Origin: JAJZCD01 sp964570005
GTDB lineage: Bacteria > Patescibacteriota > Saccharimonadia > Saccharimonadales > UBA4665
Length of the DNA: 40,523 nucleotides
Reading direction: 5' to 3'
NCBI GenBank assembly: GCA_964570005.1
Contig: CAZMWE010000008.1
Location: 1 to 40,523 of the forward strand
The position numbers and the translations under genes are program-made. The notes beneath the pieces were generated by a model. The model was not told the DNA's origin. It made no database searches and saw only the letters and a list, made by a program, of their open reading frames with translations. Every line of letters starts with the position of its first letter. Within the stretch, counting starts at the first letter, position 1. Positions 15,828-23,936 of this stretch are shown here, in pieces.

Positions 15828-15846
15828 TTGTACATTTTTTGTACAA
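15828..15846. promoter_or_regulatory. inverted-repeat operator overlapping the TrmB promoter
   Basis: TTGTACA, 5 nt, TGTACAA is a perfect 7-bp dyad, extended by CAAG/CAAG-like flanks. On the minus strand TTGTAC (15841-15846) can act as the -35 and TATCAT (15817-15822) as the -10, spacer 18, with GTG 6 nt beyond. The dyad thus covers the -35 and spacer, the expected place for autorepression. A partial half-site, TTGTGCA, lies at about 15895 before the divergent gene. Confidence 0.75.
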
Positions 15847-15930
15847 CAAGTTTATAGAATCCGTATCCTAATAATATTCTTACTGTCGTACTAGTTGTGC
15901 ACATATAGAAGTATAGGGAATGGAGGAAAG

Positions 15931-16374
15931 ATGAATAACTTTAATACAGCGCGTGCAACGCTTCCACCGATCGAGACAGAACCAGGCCTAAGCTTGCAAG
16001 ATCAGATTCCGCCAGACCCCTTCTTGACGCAGACCGCTGACAACGTTCCTTTGACCGATGAAGGTGGTAATCTCCTACCCGAACAAACTACGGATTTACG
16101 CGCGGTAGCAAATGATAGGCCCTGGGTACTCGAGGGTCCAATCCTGCATCGTCTGATAGCAGTTGATGCCCTGAGGGCAATCGTCGATACTTACCGAGCG
16201 ATCCCGCCCGGGACACGTGCCAAAGCGAGCAGTCTTATTAATGGCCATGGACCATCCTCGGAGCGCGTACTAGCTGACATTGCAGCCGGCATCGGAGCGA
16301 AGGCGATCTTTCGTAGCGTACTTTTACCTCTGAGAGCGCACGGCGGTCCGTTTGACTGGGCACACTACAGGTAG
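15931..16374 (+). CDS. hypothetical protein (147 aa) divergent from the TrmB regulator
   Basis: The ATG at 15931 has a very good ribosome binding site (GGAGGAAAG, directly upstream), so the longer frame from 15895 is not used. The first 65 residues are Pro/Thr/Asp-rich and probably disordered (LSLQDQIPPDPFLTQTADNV). The rest is helical, with PILHRLIAVDALRAIVDTYR and RVLADIAAGIGAKAIFRSVL. No signal peptide and no recognised domain. Its position across the TrmB operator makes it a candidate TrmB target. The stop is 4 nt from the convergent ABC transporter gene. Confidence 0.6.
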   Translation: MNNFNTARATLPPIETEPGLSLQDQIPPDPFLTQTADNVPLTDEGGNLLPEQTTDLRAVANDRPWVLEGPILHRLIAVDALRAIVDTYRAIPPGTRAKASSLINGHGPSSERVLADIAAGIGAKAIFRSVLLPLRAHGGPFDWAHYR

Positions 16375-16378
16375 CAGG

Positions 16379-18169
16379 TTAGCCGGCGATCTCATACGCC
16401 TTCAATTTCGCTTTCGTGGCGCTGGTGTGACCTTGCTGAAGCTTGAGCAGTTGCGCATAAATACCGCCGGTCTTGGCAAGGTCTACCGGTCGGCCGATTT
16501 CATCGACGACGCCGTCTTTAAGCGTTACGATCTGGTCAACCGTCTGGATAGTGCTTAAACGGTGAGCGATGATCAGCGTAGTACGGCCCTTCATGAGATG
16601 CTCCAGAGCCTGCTGCACCATATGCTCACTTTTACTGTCCAGGCTCGATGTGGCTTCGTCAAGGATCAGGATGGGCGCGTCTTTGAGCAGGGCTCGGGCA
16701 ATGGCAATGCGCTGCTTCTGGCCGCCGCTGAGCTTGAGCCCCCGTTCGCCAATTTCGGTATCATAGCCTTTTTCGAACTTGGCTATGAACTCATGAGCGT
16801 TGGCCGCCTTGGCCGCGGCGACAATGTCGGCTTCATCCGCTTCCGGGCGGGCGTACGAAATATTTTCCCAGATAGTACCGCTGAACAAAGCGGGTTCCTG
16901 GAACACCACCCCGATAGCCCCTCGTAAACTGGATTGTGTCACGCCGTTGATGTCCTGGCCATCGATCGTGATCTGCCCGTCGTTTACTTCGTAGAGACGC
17001 AGTAGTAGATTGGTGAGTGTAGTCTTGCCCTCCCCACTTTCACCGACCAGCGCCACCTTGCTGTCAGCCTGGATAGTAAAATCAATGTCGTGCAGCACCG
17101 GCGCGTCATGGCTGTAACCAAAGCGCACATGGTCAAATGCGATTGCACCGGCCGTAACCTTTAGCCGCTTGGCATGGGGTTGGTCGGCAATCTCCGGTTC
17201 AATGTCCATAACCTCGAAATAATCTTTAGTATTAGCGACAGCCCGCTGTGTCTGGTCGACCAGAAAGCTAATCGTAAAAATCGGGATGCGGATTAGCATA
17301 GCATACTGAACCAGCAGCACCATAGTACCGATCGAGTCTGCGCCCCACGCTCCGCGCGCCGCTTCAATGAATATATAGACGAATACTCCCAGGAAGATCA
17401 TATTCAACGCCATACGACGTACCACATCCTGCCGATGCCAGAGCCGGCTCTGCGGCCGGGTAGTAGTAACAACCATATCATACCGACTACGAAAGAAAGT
17501 GAGCTCACGCATTTCCTGCAAGAAACTTTTTACCACCCGTACTTGCCCGATGGCTTCGGCGAACCGCCCGCTAGCAACATCCTGCTCACTGTTAATTTGC
17601 TGCTGGTACTGCTGCCATTTGCCACTGGTGCGCGTCGTCAGCCAGATAAACACCGGATATAACATCAACAGCATCAGCGCCACTTGCCAGCTGTAATGTG
17701 CGACGATGACCAGTGAAAAGACCGTGCTAAACAGGAACTGCAGGAAGTTATTACTTACCACCTGCATAAAGTTAGCAATCTGCGAAATACCGCGGTTCAT
17801 GCGGTTGATGATTTTGCCCGACAGCTCGGTGTCAAAATACCGTTGTGGCAGGCTGACCAGGTGCTCGTAATACCGCTGGCTAAGCTCCTGTTGCAGCTTA
17901 GCGGCCATTATGTCGCCCAGGTAGCCACCAATGTTGCTCATGAATGTCGTCAGCACATCGGTCACGAAAATAAGGACAGCAAATACGGCCACGCGTGAAA
18001 TATCTGCATGGCCATGATTGGACAGCTTGGTAATCTCGTCAATCGCACCTTTGGTAAATAACGGCTGCAGCTGGCTCATGCCCGCCAGCAGAATAGTAAA
18101 CACGGAAATACCGATGTAATACCGCCGCAAATCCCGGGTAAACCGGATAATGCGCCAAATACTCTTCAT
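16379..18169 (-). CDS. ABC exporter, fused permease and ATPase (MsbA/multidrug type)
   Basis: 596 residues. Six membrane helices lie in the first 320 residues, with a coupling-region YYEHLVSLPQRYFDTELSGK. The nucleotide-binding domain follows: Walker A GESGEGKTT, Q-loop VVFQEPALFSG, signature LSGGQKQR, Walker B ILILDEATSSLD, and switch His in IAHRLSTI. It should work as a homodimer exporting lipids, drugs or peptides from the cytoplasm. No substrate is indicated by neighbours. TACAAT lies 8 nt before the ATG, so the message is leaderless or nearly so. Length and motifs are normal. The C-terminal 20 residues are a basic tail. Confidence 0.92.
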   Translation of the reverse strand: MKSIWRIIRFTRDLRRYYIGISVFTILLAGMSQLQPLFTKGAIDEITKLSNHGHADISRVAVFAVLIFVTDVLTTFMSNIGGYLGDIMAAKLQQELSQRYYEHLVSLPQRYFDTELSGKIINRMNRGISQIANFMQVVSNNFLQFLFSTVFSLVIVAHYSWQVALMLLMLYPVFIWLTTRTSGKWQQYQQQINSEQDVASGRFAEAIGQVRVVKSFLQEMRELTFFRSRYDMVVTTTRPQSRLWHRQDVVRRMALNMIFLGVFVYIFIEAARGAWGADSIGTMVLLVQYAMLIRIPIFTISFLVDQTQRAVANTKDYFEVMDIEPEIADQPHAKRLKVTAGAIAFDHVRFGYSHDAPVLHDIDFTIQADSKVALVGESGEGKTTLTNLLLRLYEVNDGQITIDGQDINGVTQSSLRGAIGVVFQEPALFSGTIWENISYARPEADEADIVAAAKAANAHEFIAKFEKGYDTEIGERGLKLSGGQKQRIAIARALLKDAPILILDEATSSLDSKSEHMVQQALEHLMKGRTTLIIAHRLSTIQTVDQIVTLKDGVVDEIGRPVDLAKTGGIYAQLLKLQQGHTSATKAKLKAYEIAG

Positions 18170-18345
18170 TTGTCTTTATTGTACACAAGTCGGCGCTATA
18201 CGGAATAGGTGGGATACGCTTACTGCGTCCTGGAGGGTCTAGTGATAAAAACATAGGGTTTAGAGAAGATTGAGCGTCGGGCATAGCGGCAGTAGGGATG
18301 GGTATTGTCGAGACAACACTACGCACTTAATGATCGCAAGTCCAG

Positions 18346-18438
18346 CAGCACCGCCGGAGCGAGTGGAACGGAACCGTAATGGCTTCCTCGAAGGGTGACG
18401 TCATTGTCATCCATCGTCCACTGCTCCGGCGGGTGCTG
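18346..18438 (-). repeat. long GC-rich inverted repeat directly after the lsr2 stop
   Basis: Arms 18346-18367 and 18417-18438 pair over about 21 bp (CAGCACC-GCCGGAGC-AGTGGA with one-base bulges) around a 49-nt loop containing the palindrome TGACGTCA. The right arm begins immediately after the lsr2 stop codon. It may be a transcript-end structure or the end of a transferred unit. There is no U-tract. Confidence 0.65.
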
Positions 18439-18774
18439 TTACTTGCCGGTGGCGGCCTGGTACTGCTCGACGATGTCGGCGGGAACGCGACCGCGGTCCT
18501 TGACCTCGACGTTGTGCATGCGAGCCCAGTTCCGGACCTCGGCCGAGCTCAATGTCGAACGGCTTCCGCGACCCGAGCGACCCGTGCGACGAGCGGCTCC
18601 GCCGACCTTGCGGCCTAGCGCAGCATACTTGCGCAGTATGTTCCGAAGGTCATCCGAGTTCTGCGAGTTGAGGTCGATCTCGTAGTCGGTGCCGTCGAGA
18701 GCGAACCGAACGGTGCCGACCGCTTCGTCGCCGTCGATGTCGTCAATGAACAGGGTGGTGATGCGCTGTGCCAT
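18439..18774 (-). CDS. lsr2: Lsr2-family nucleoid-associated protein
   Basis: 111 residues matching Lsr2 end to end. The N-terminal dimerisation domain (ITTLFIDDIDGDEAVGTVRF, LDGTDYEIDLNSQN) is followed by a basic linker (GAARRTGRSGRGSRS) and the C-terminal DNA-binding domain with VRNWARMHNVEVKDRGRVPA. The RGR there is the AT-hook-like element that enters the minor groove. Lsr2 bridges AT-rich DNA and silences horizontally acquired genes in Actinobacteria. About 69% G+C in 18481-18600 (83 of 120 bases by eye) stands out from neighbours. Inverted repeats flank both sides. No strong ribosome binding site is seen before ATG 18774. Identity is very likely; origin by transfer is inferred. Confidence 0.9.
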   Translation of the reverse strand: MAQRITTLFIDDIDGDEAVGTVRFALDGTDYEIDLNSQNSDDLRNILRKYAALGRKVGGAARRTGRSGRGSRSTLSSAEVRNWARMHNVEVKDRGRVPADIVEQYQAATGK

Positions 18775-18839
18775 TTATGCCACTTTCTTTGCTGGGGATC
18801 TAGTCTGTGCTAGACCTATTCTTTTTTCCTTAAATCTCA

Positions 18840-18930
18840 ACTCCATTGTTGTGATCAGGTTCTCTCATTTGAGAAAACCGACATGTACGCGTCGACTCAA
18901 ACAGATGAACCCGATCACAATAGATGGAGT
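18840..18930. repeat. imperfect inverted repeat upstream of lsr2
   Basis: Arms 18840-18862 and 18907-18930 pair as ACTCCAT/ATGGAGT, TTGTGATC/GATCACAA and GGTTC/GAACC (20 bp in all) with small internal loops, around a 44-nt middle that itself has a weaker TTTGAG/CTCAAA dyad. It lies 66 bp before the lsr2 start, in a 356-bp gap (18775-19130) with no gene. It may be a structured leader, a small RNA, or the terminal repeat of a small mobile unit. Confidence 0.6.
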
Positions 18931-19130
18931 GGGGGTCAGCAAATACCGTAATCACTCAATCTTCTCTTATCAAAGTGCAGACCACCCCAAAAGGGCGGCC
19001 ACAGCCAATAAAGGCCTGTCACTTCTGCCAACAGGCTATTTCCGTAATTTACTTAGAAACACGAGAACCACCCGTTAACTGCTCTATATTTTAATATATA
19101 TTGACTTATGAGTCAAGCTATTTACTGGGG

Positions 19131-20057
19131 TCACAGCCAATCTTTACGTCGGAAATACCAGACCACCGTGGCCGTAAGCGTCAGGATAATAACGGCTACG
19201 TATATGAATCCGTAACGGGTATGCTCGAACGGCACCGCATCGTTAATACCCCACAGCCCGGCCACGACAGTCGGTACGGCCAGGAAGATGGAGATGGATG
19301 TCAGACGTTTGAAGATCGTGTTCAGACTGTTGGTCGCAATAGCATCATACGCTTCCCGCATACTGCTCAGGGTACGCAACCGGTTTCGCAGTTGCTCGAT
19401 AAGCTCGCTCGTACTACGCTCAATGTCTTCTATGATATCCCGATCGTCTTCATATAGTCGCAGATACCGGCCGCTGAGGAGCGTGCTAAAAAGTAACGCC
19501 TGCGGCTGCAAGGCACTTAGGAATTCGTTTAGGTCTTCTTCGAGCTCGATGAGATTCAGGAATTCACGCGTGCTTAAACGCGCTTGCCGCATCTGCGCGC
19601 GAGTACGCAGAATTTGCTTGGCGACTTTGTTAAGCTGCCCCTCGTAAGAGCGGTTGACTTCGTTCAAAATCTGCAGCAGCAGTTTGGTCTTTTGCGTGGT
19701 CACGAACTCTACTTGGTCGTGGATCAGACGGTGCAGGATGCTGGTCTCGCTCCGCACGATAGTGAACAGATGATCGCCGGTATACACGATGAGCAACGGC
19801 TCGGTGGCAATTTCTTTGCCTTCCGGGTAGCAGTAGCGGGTGTAGATATACACGGCGCCGTCCTCCACTTCCACGCGGGGTGCTTCGTAAATATCAATGG
19901 CGTCTTCCAGACGGTCGCGGTCGAGCTGATAATCGCTCGCCAGGCTGTCGAGTTCTGACGTTGCCGGTGCCGAACTTACCACCCACATGCCCGTCCGCGG
20001 TTCATGGATAATCTGCAACGCACGTTCACGCGCCCGGCTGTAGTACATAGTGGTCAT
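19131..20057 (-). CDS. CorA-family divalent cation transporter with a GIN signature
   Basis: 308 residues. A cytoplasmic alpha/beta funnel domain (1-about 150) is followed by the long stalk helix and two C-terminal membrane helices (about 255-275 and 285-303), ending in a basic tail (YFRRKDWL). The order is that of CorA pentameric Mg2+/Co2+ channels. The signature loop at the end of the first membrane helix reads WGIND where CorA has YGMN; such variants occur in ZntB-like and distant members and may alter ion choice. It is transcribed alone. TACAAT is 7 nt before the ATG, so the message is probably leaderless. Confidence 0.85.
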   Translation of the reverse strand: MTTMYYSRARERALQIIHEPRTGMWVVSSAPATSELDSLASDYQLDRDRLEDAIDIYEAPRVEVEDGAVYIYTRYCYPEGKEIATEPLLIVYTGDHLFTIVRSETSILHRLIHDQVEFVTTQKTKLLLQILNEVNRSYEGQLNKVAKQILRTRAQMRQARLSTREFLNLIELEEDLNEFLSALQPQALLFSTLLSGRYLRLYEDDRDIIEDIERSTSELIEQLRNRLRTLSSMREAYDAIATNSLNTIFKRLTSISIFLAVPTVVAGLWGINDAVPFEHTRYGFIYVAVIILTLTATVVWYFRRKDWL

Positions 20058-20105
20058 GATGCCTATTGTAACGTAAGAGGGTCGAGGCCAAGCATCAACA
20101 GGTTG

Positions 20106-21125
20106 TCAGAGTGCCAGCTTTATAGAAGACAGGCCGCGGTTCGCCAGTTTCTTTTCAAGGGTTGTACATTGGGCCGCATACATTTTACGACCAAGCGAAC
20201 CCTGTATTTCAGCACCGACGTTCACGCCCATGACATACGGGTTCGTCTGACTAAGCATAGCCGAATATGGCATATTATCGACGAACATGATTCGGGCTCT
20301 GTCCGTACGATACCCGAGTGCCCGCCTGAGTAATGCATACTTGTACAGCTCGCTGATCGTTTCAAGCTTACCTTCGGAATAAACCGTTTCCGGATCCAAG
20401 ATACCGTTTGCAATCGCTTCGTAAAGCTCAGGGTTCAGGATGTCAACCAGTCGCTCTATCGACACCTCCCGAAGTTCATTTCGGCTCTCTTCTTCATCCG
20501 CACCCGCTGGCCTCGCCTGCCTGGCGTATGTCCGGACATCCAATATATCTTCTGGGCTGATTACCTCCGGATCAATGTCCCGCAGGCAATGCTCGAGCAC
20601 CCACTGCGCGTCCATCGTCGTCAATACACCTACTCGCAGCCGGTCTCCCAGTTCTGCATGCAGTACGTCAACCACCCGTCGGAAGGCCGGCCGCATGACC
20701 CGGTTATCATCGGCATCAAAATCAGATATAGTTTCATCGACATCGAAGAAAAACTCAACCGGGTCTTCGTTACCATCGGCCATCTTCATACCCACCGCAT
20801 ACACCTTATCAAACCAGGCTTCTTCCCGCTCTAGTATTCCCTCCTGGTCGTCTTGCTTCTCGCGTTTCCGCTGCCTGACACGTTTACTGTACTGCGCAGC
20901 AGCGTCCATAGTTAATTCGCCAGCGGGTTTTGGATAAGGCGGATACATCTGATCGGCAAAGCCGCCTTCGGCAAGTACGTCTTCTTTCAGAAGTGCTTTC
21001 CATTGCTCTTTCGTTTTGGGTACTTCAGGCGAGGTTAACAGCCGATCTTCTACCGGCACATCGTCAGGCGGGGGTGGTATTATCGGTTGCGACTGGCTCG
21101 GGCTATCTTGTGACTGCTCAGACAT
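20106..21125 (-). CDS. HAD-like phosphatase domain protein (339 aa)
   Basis: A Pro/Ser/Gln-rich disordered start (about 1-45) and a charged helical region precede a HAD-type core. Motif I is FFFDVDETISDFD (DxDxT), motif II the Thr of VGVLTTMD, motif III probably the Lys of SEGKLETISEL, and motif IV the acidic MFVDNMPYS. HAD enzymes use the first Asp as nucleophile, usually to hydrolyse phosphate esters. No substrate can be inferred. The final region (VGAEIQGSLGRKMYAAQCTTLEK) is not part of the usual fold. The start ATG 21125 lies 13 nt after TATACT. The gene sits between CorA and the DEAD-box helicase on the same strand with short gaps. Confidence 0.65.
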   Translation of the reverse strand: MSEQSQDSPSQSQPIIPPPPDDVPVEDRLLTSPEVPKTKEQWKALLKEDVLAEGGFADQMYPPYPKPAGELTMDAAAQYSKRVRQRKREKQDDQEGILEREEAWFDKVYAVGMKMADGNEDPVEFFFDVDETISDFDADDNRVMRPAFRRVVDVLHAELGDRLRVGVLTTMDAQWVLEHCLRDIDPEVISPEDILDVRTYARQARPAGADEEESRNELREVSIERLVDILNPELYEAIANGILDPETVYSEGKLETISELYKYALLRRALGYRTDRARIMFVDNMPYSAMLSQTNPYVMGVNVGAEIQGSLGRKMYAAQCTTLEKKLANRGLSSIKLAL

Positions 21126-21164
21126 ACACTGTATGTCTAGTATAGTCTATTTGACTCGTAACGC

Positions 21165-22370
21165 TTATTGTTCAACGAACGTCAGCGCGTAGCCGGTTTT
21201 GCCTGCTCGGCCGGCACGGCCGATACGGTGCGTGTAATCGTCGTAGGTCTGTGGCATACCGTAGTTCACCACATGGCTGATATCTGCAACATCGATGCCG
21301 CGGGCCGCGACGTCGGTAGCGATCATAATCTTGACGTGGCTGGCTTTGAACGCATCCAGTGCACGCTTGCGCTGACCCTGGGTCTTGCCGCCGTGCATAG
21401 CCGCTACGTCAAAACCACGCTCTTTAAGTTCGCGCTCGAGCCGTTCCACACCGCGCTGCGTGCTTTCAAAGACGATCACTTTAGTAACCAGCGGCTCGAT
21501 AAGCAGCGTGTGCAGCGCCTCAAGTTTGTTGGTTTTATCGGTGTAGGGGATGACGTCCTGGTGGACGTTGCCGCTCGTATCGCCCTGGCGGACACTCACA
21601 GTAACCGCGTCGGGACTAAAGCCGGTTATGAGGCCGCTCACCCGGTTGTCCATGGTGGCGGAAAAATAGAAGCTCTGGCGCTGCGGTGACAGCTTGCCCA
21701 GCAAAAGGCGTACGTCATTTACGAAGCCCATATCGAGCATACGGTCAACTTCGTCAAGTACCACAAGGTTAAAACGGGTCAGGTCCAATGAACGCTGTTC
21801 GATGTGGTCCTTGATACGACCGGGTGTCCCGACTACGATGTTCGGGTTCTTGCGCAGGTCACTTAGCTGTGGCCCATACGAGCTGCCACCGATAAGCAGT
21901 GCACCGTACGCACCGAGCCCTTTGCTCATACTGCGACGTTCGGTCTCAATTTGTTGTGCCAGTTCGCGTGTGGGAGCTACGATGAGTGCCTTGGCGTTCC
22001 GGTCGGTGGCAAGCCGGTTCAGTATTGGCACCAGAAATGCGGCAGTCTTGCCGGTGCCGGTGTTAGCAATACCGATAACATCCTTACCTTCCAGCCCCAA
22101 CGCAATAGTCTGGTCCTGAATAGGCGTCGGCGTGTCATAGCCCTTAAATTGAATGTTATCCATCAGGCGCTTGTCGACTGCAAAGTCGGCAAACTTATGC
22201 TTAGACACGTATTCCTCGAGTTTAGTCGGCTCTGCCACTTTGACGAACCGGGTCGGGTCGATGTACTGGCCGTGCTTATTGCCGGTGCTCCGGGAACGTT
22301 CTCGCGGTTTACGCGAATAGGGGGTACGGCTGCTTTTATACGCGTAGCCGCGGCTTGTATTTATAGGCAT
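21165..22370 (-). CDS. DEAD-box family ATP-dependent RNA helicase (DEVD variant)
   Basis: 401 residues. A basic N-terminal tail (YAYKSSRTPYSRKPRERSRS) precedes the Q motif (FKGYDTPTPIQDQTI), motif I ANTGTGKTAAF, Ia PTRELAQQ, II LDEVDRM (DEVD in place of DEAD), III FSATMDN, and the second RecA domain with ATDVAARGID and HRIGRAGRAGKTG. It unwinds short RNA duplexes, usually for ribosome assembly or mRNA turnover. It has a leader of about 140 nt back to TATTAT near 22505, containing a small hairpin (GTGGG/CCCAC), as often seen in cold-regulated helicase genes. Length is on the short side because the C-terminal extension is absent. Confidence 0.92.
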   Translation of the reverse strand: MPINTSRGYAYKSSRTPYSRKPRERSRSTGNKHGQYIDPTRFVKVAEPTKLEEYVSKHKFADFAVDKRLMDNIQFKGYDTPTPIQDQTIALGLEGKDVIGIANTGTGKTAAFLVPILNRLATDRNAKALIVAPTRELAQQIETERRSMSKGLGAYGALLIGGSSYGPQLSDLRKNPNIVVGTPGRIKDHIEQRSLDLTRFNLVVLDEVDRMLDMGFVNDVRLLLGKLSPQRQSFYFSATMDNRVSGLITGFSPDAVTVSVRQGDTSGNVHQDVIPYTDKTNKLEALHTLLIEPLVTKVIVFESTQRGVERLERELKERGFDVAAMHGGKTQGQRKRALDAFKASHVKIMIATDVAARGIDVADISHVVNYGMPQTYDDYTHRIGRAGRAGKTGYALTFVEQ

Positions 22371-22652
22371 GTTTTTAAGAAAATCCTTTGGTTTGTAGTT
22401 AGCTTAATACTTAGGATTGTTCAAGGAATCCATGAGTATTTCGCTTAACAACCACGTACAAACTCCGGATTCAAGTGGGTGTAATCCCACGAACAATGAT
22501 TTAATAATAGCACAATAGAGCTAAAAATACAACCGGAGCTCTCCATAGCGCTACTGCCCGGTTATCGCCAGCAGTTGTTACTCGAGGTACGCCGCCCGGA
22601 ATTGCCTGGTTATGCTATAGTGTTTATGTTTATAAATCATGAGGAAATAGAA
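22371..22652. other. shared upstream region of helicase and G1 peptidase genes
   Basis: 282 bp between divergent genes. It holds the putative long helicase leader (22371 to about 22505), a small hairpin GTGGG-TGTAAT-CCCAC at about 22478-22493, and a TATAGT at about 22615-22620 that could serve the peptidase gene. No coding frame of note. Confidence 0.45.
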
Positions 22653-23486
22653 ATGAAACGGCGGATCGTAGCGGTTTGCGTCTCTCTGCTCTTCCCTATT
22701 ATCTTAAGCACACCGGCTCTGGCAGCCACACCAGATTCACAGCCGTTACGACCCAGTAGCCATCCCGGTTTTATGCTTGGCGGCCACGAACACAATCCGC
22801 TCACGAACTCATCGGCAGTCACGACCCAGAACTGGTCGGGCTACGCGGTAACGGGGACCAACGGCACGTATAACTCAGTCAGTTCAGCATGGGTACAGTC
22901 CGCGCTTACCTGCGCCAGTATTTCTAAACCTTCATACTCGTCATACTGGGTGGGACTTGACGGATTCAGTAACCAAACCGTTGAGCAAATCGGCACCGAA
23001 GCCAATTGCTCCCACGGTATCGCAACATACGGCGCCTGGTACGAAATGTACCCGAGTAACCCATATGAGGTCTCGGTCCGGCTCTCCATCCATGCCGGTG
23101 ACCACATGTCGGCAAGCGTCACGTATACGCCAGCGATCACTATGACAGTGGGGCATAGGGTGATAACTACAAAACCCGCCACCTATGTGTTAAGCCTCAC
23201 TAATGTCACTTCAGGCGGAAAATTTAGCATACCCTTGCAGCCGCACCAGACATATGCCCGCTCATCAGCAGAGGTCATTACCGAGGCACCATACAGCAAC
23301 GGCGTACTACCGCTCGCCAATTATGGCACTGTAAATTACGCCGGCAGCCTGGTCAACGGGCAGCCTATGGGCAGTTTCAGCAGCCTTCAGAATATCGTGA
23401 TGCAAAACCCGGCAGGCATGGTATCGACACCGTCCACGTTTGACCCAACCAACCAGAGCTTCAGTGTCACCTGGTATAATAACTAG
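22653..23486 (+). CDS. secreted G1-family glutamic peptidase (eqolisin-like)
   Basis: 277 residues from ATG 22653, chosen because GAGG at 22641 fits and a classic signal peptide follows (MKRRIVAVCV..., cleavage near ALAA, residue 25). The catalytic beta-sandwich begins with NWSGY (60-64), then YWVGLDG (98-104), VEQIGTE with the catalytic Gln112, YGAWYEMYP, and AEVITEAP with the catalytic Glu (Glu211, less likely Glu207). G1 peptidases act at low pH by a Gln/Glu pair and were first known from fungi; bacterial members are fewer. It would be exported to degrade proteins outside the cell. It has no neighbouring partner. Two cysteines (Cys87, Cys119) may form a disulfide. Confidence 0.88.
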   Translation: MKRRIVAVCVSLLFPIILSTPALAATPDSQPLRPSSHPGFMLGGHEHNPLTNSSAVTTQNWSGYAVTGTNGTYNSVSSAWVQSALTCASISKPSYSSYWVGLDGFSNQTVEQIGTEANCSHGIATYGAWYEMYPSNPYEVSVRLSIHAGDHMSASVTYTPAITMTVGHRVITTKPATYVLSLTNVTSGGKFSIPLQPHQTYARSSAEVITEAPYSNGVLPLANYGTVNYAGSLVNGQPMGSFSSLQNIVMQNPAGMVSTPSTFDPTNQSFSVTWYNN

Positions 23487-23571
23487 GTTAGCTACTCGGC
23501 ACATCCCCGACTCGCGTCCACAATACGTCGGTCTGGTGAGTAAGTACGTGATGCACGTATAGAGGGCGGCC

Positions 23572-23676
23572 TCATTTGTTACTGTTCGCCTTCAGCGAAC
23601 CAAATTCGAAGCCACCGTCCATGTAAGTCCACGTTTTATCACTAGAACCTCGCATATACTTATCAAGTGACAGCAT
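23572..23676 (-). CDS. possible small ORF or 3' gene fragment (34 aa)
   Basis: Protein-like residues (MLSLDKYMRGSSDKTWTYMD then GGFEFGSLKANSNK). The open frame extends only to a TGA 24 nt before the ATG, inside the next upstream small ORF but in another frame. It may be the end of a gene broken by a frameshift together with 23694-23918. No ribosome binding site. Function unknown; coding uncertain. Confidence 0.3.
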   Translation of the reverse strand: MLSLDKYMRGSSDKTWTYMDGGFEFGSLKANSNK

Positions 23677-23693
23677 GATGTGAAAGCTGCCAC

Positions 23694-23918
23694 TTAGGCG
23701 TCACCTCTAGGCCAGGGTGGCATTCTGTGCAGCATCGGCTCTTTAGCACTCGCCTTCTGCACAGCAATCTCCGCTCTACCCCGATAAAAAACCGCGCTAC
23801 GCAGCAAATCAAATACCCTCCTATCGTGGAGTGCCGTGCGCGAGTTTACACCTAATAACGCCACCTTTGGGTCGGGCGCCGCGAGCACATACCCATCCGG
23901 CTCACCTGCGCCAGCCAC
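23694..23918 (-). CDS. hypothetical protein (74 aa)
   Basis: Starts at GTG 23918, 18 nt after the stop of the preceding 90-aa gene on the same strand. Contains DPKVALLGVNSRTALHDRRV and FDLLRSAVFYRGRAEIAVQK, compatible with a small alpha/beta domain, but ends in an untypical PPWPRGDA. This and the neighbouring ORF may be pieces of one decayed gene. No recognised family. Confidence 0.35.
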   Translation of the reverse strand: MAGAGEPDGYVLAAPDPKVALLGVNSRTALHDRRVFDLLRSAVFYRGRAEIAVQKASAKEPMLHRMPPWPRGDA

Positions 23919-23936
23919 AAGGAAGTGTGCACGTCG

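Noticed and set aside
18379..18685. Plus-strand frames over lsr2
   Set aside because: Shadows of a G+C-rich gene; the Lsr2 match on the minus strand is end to end.
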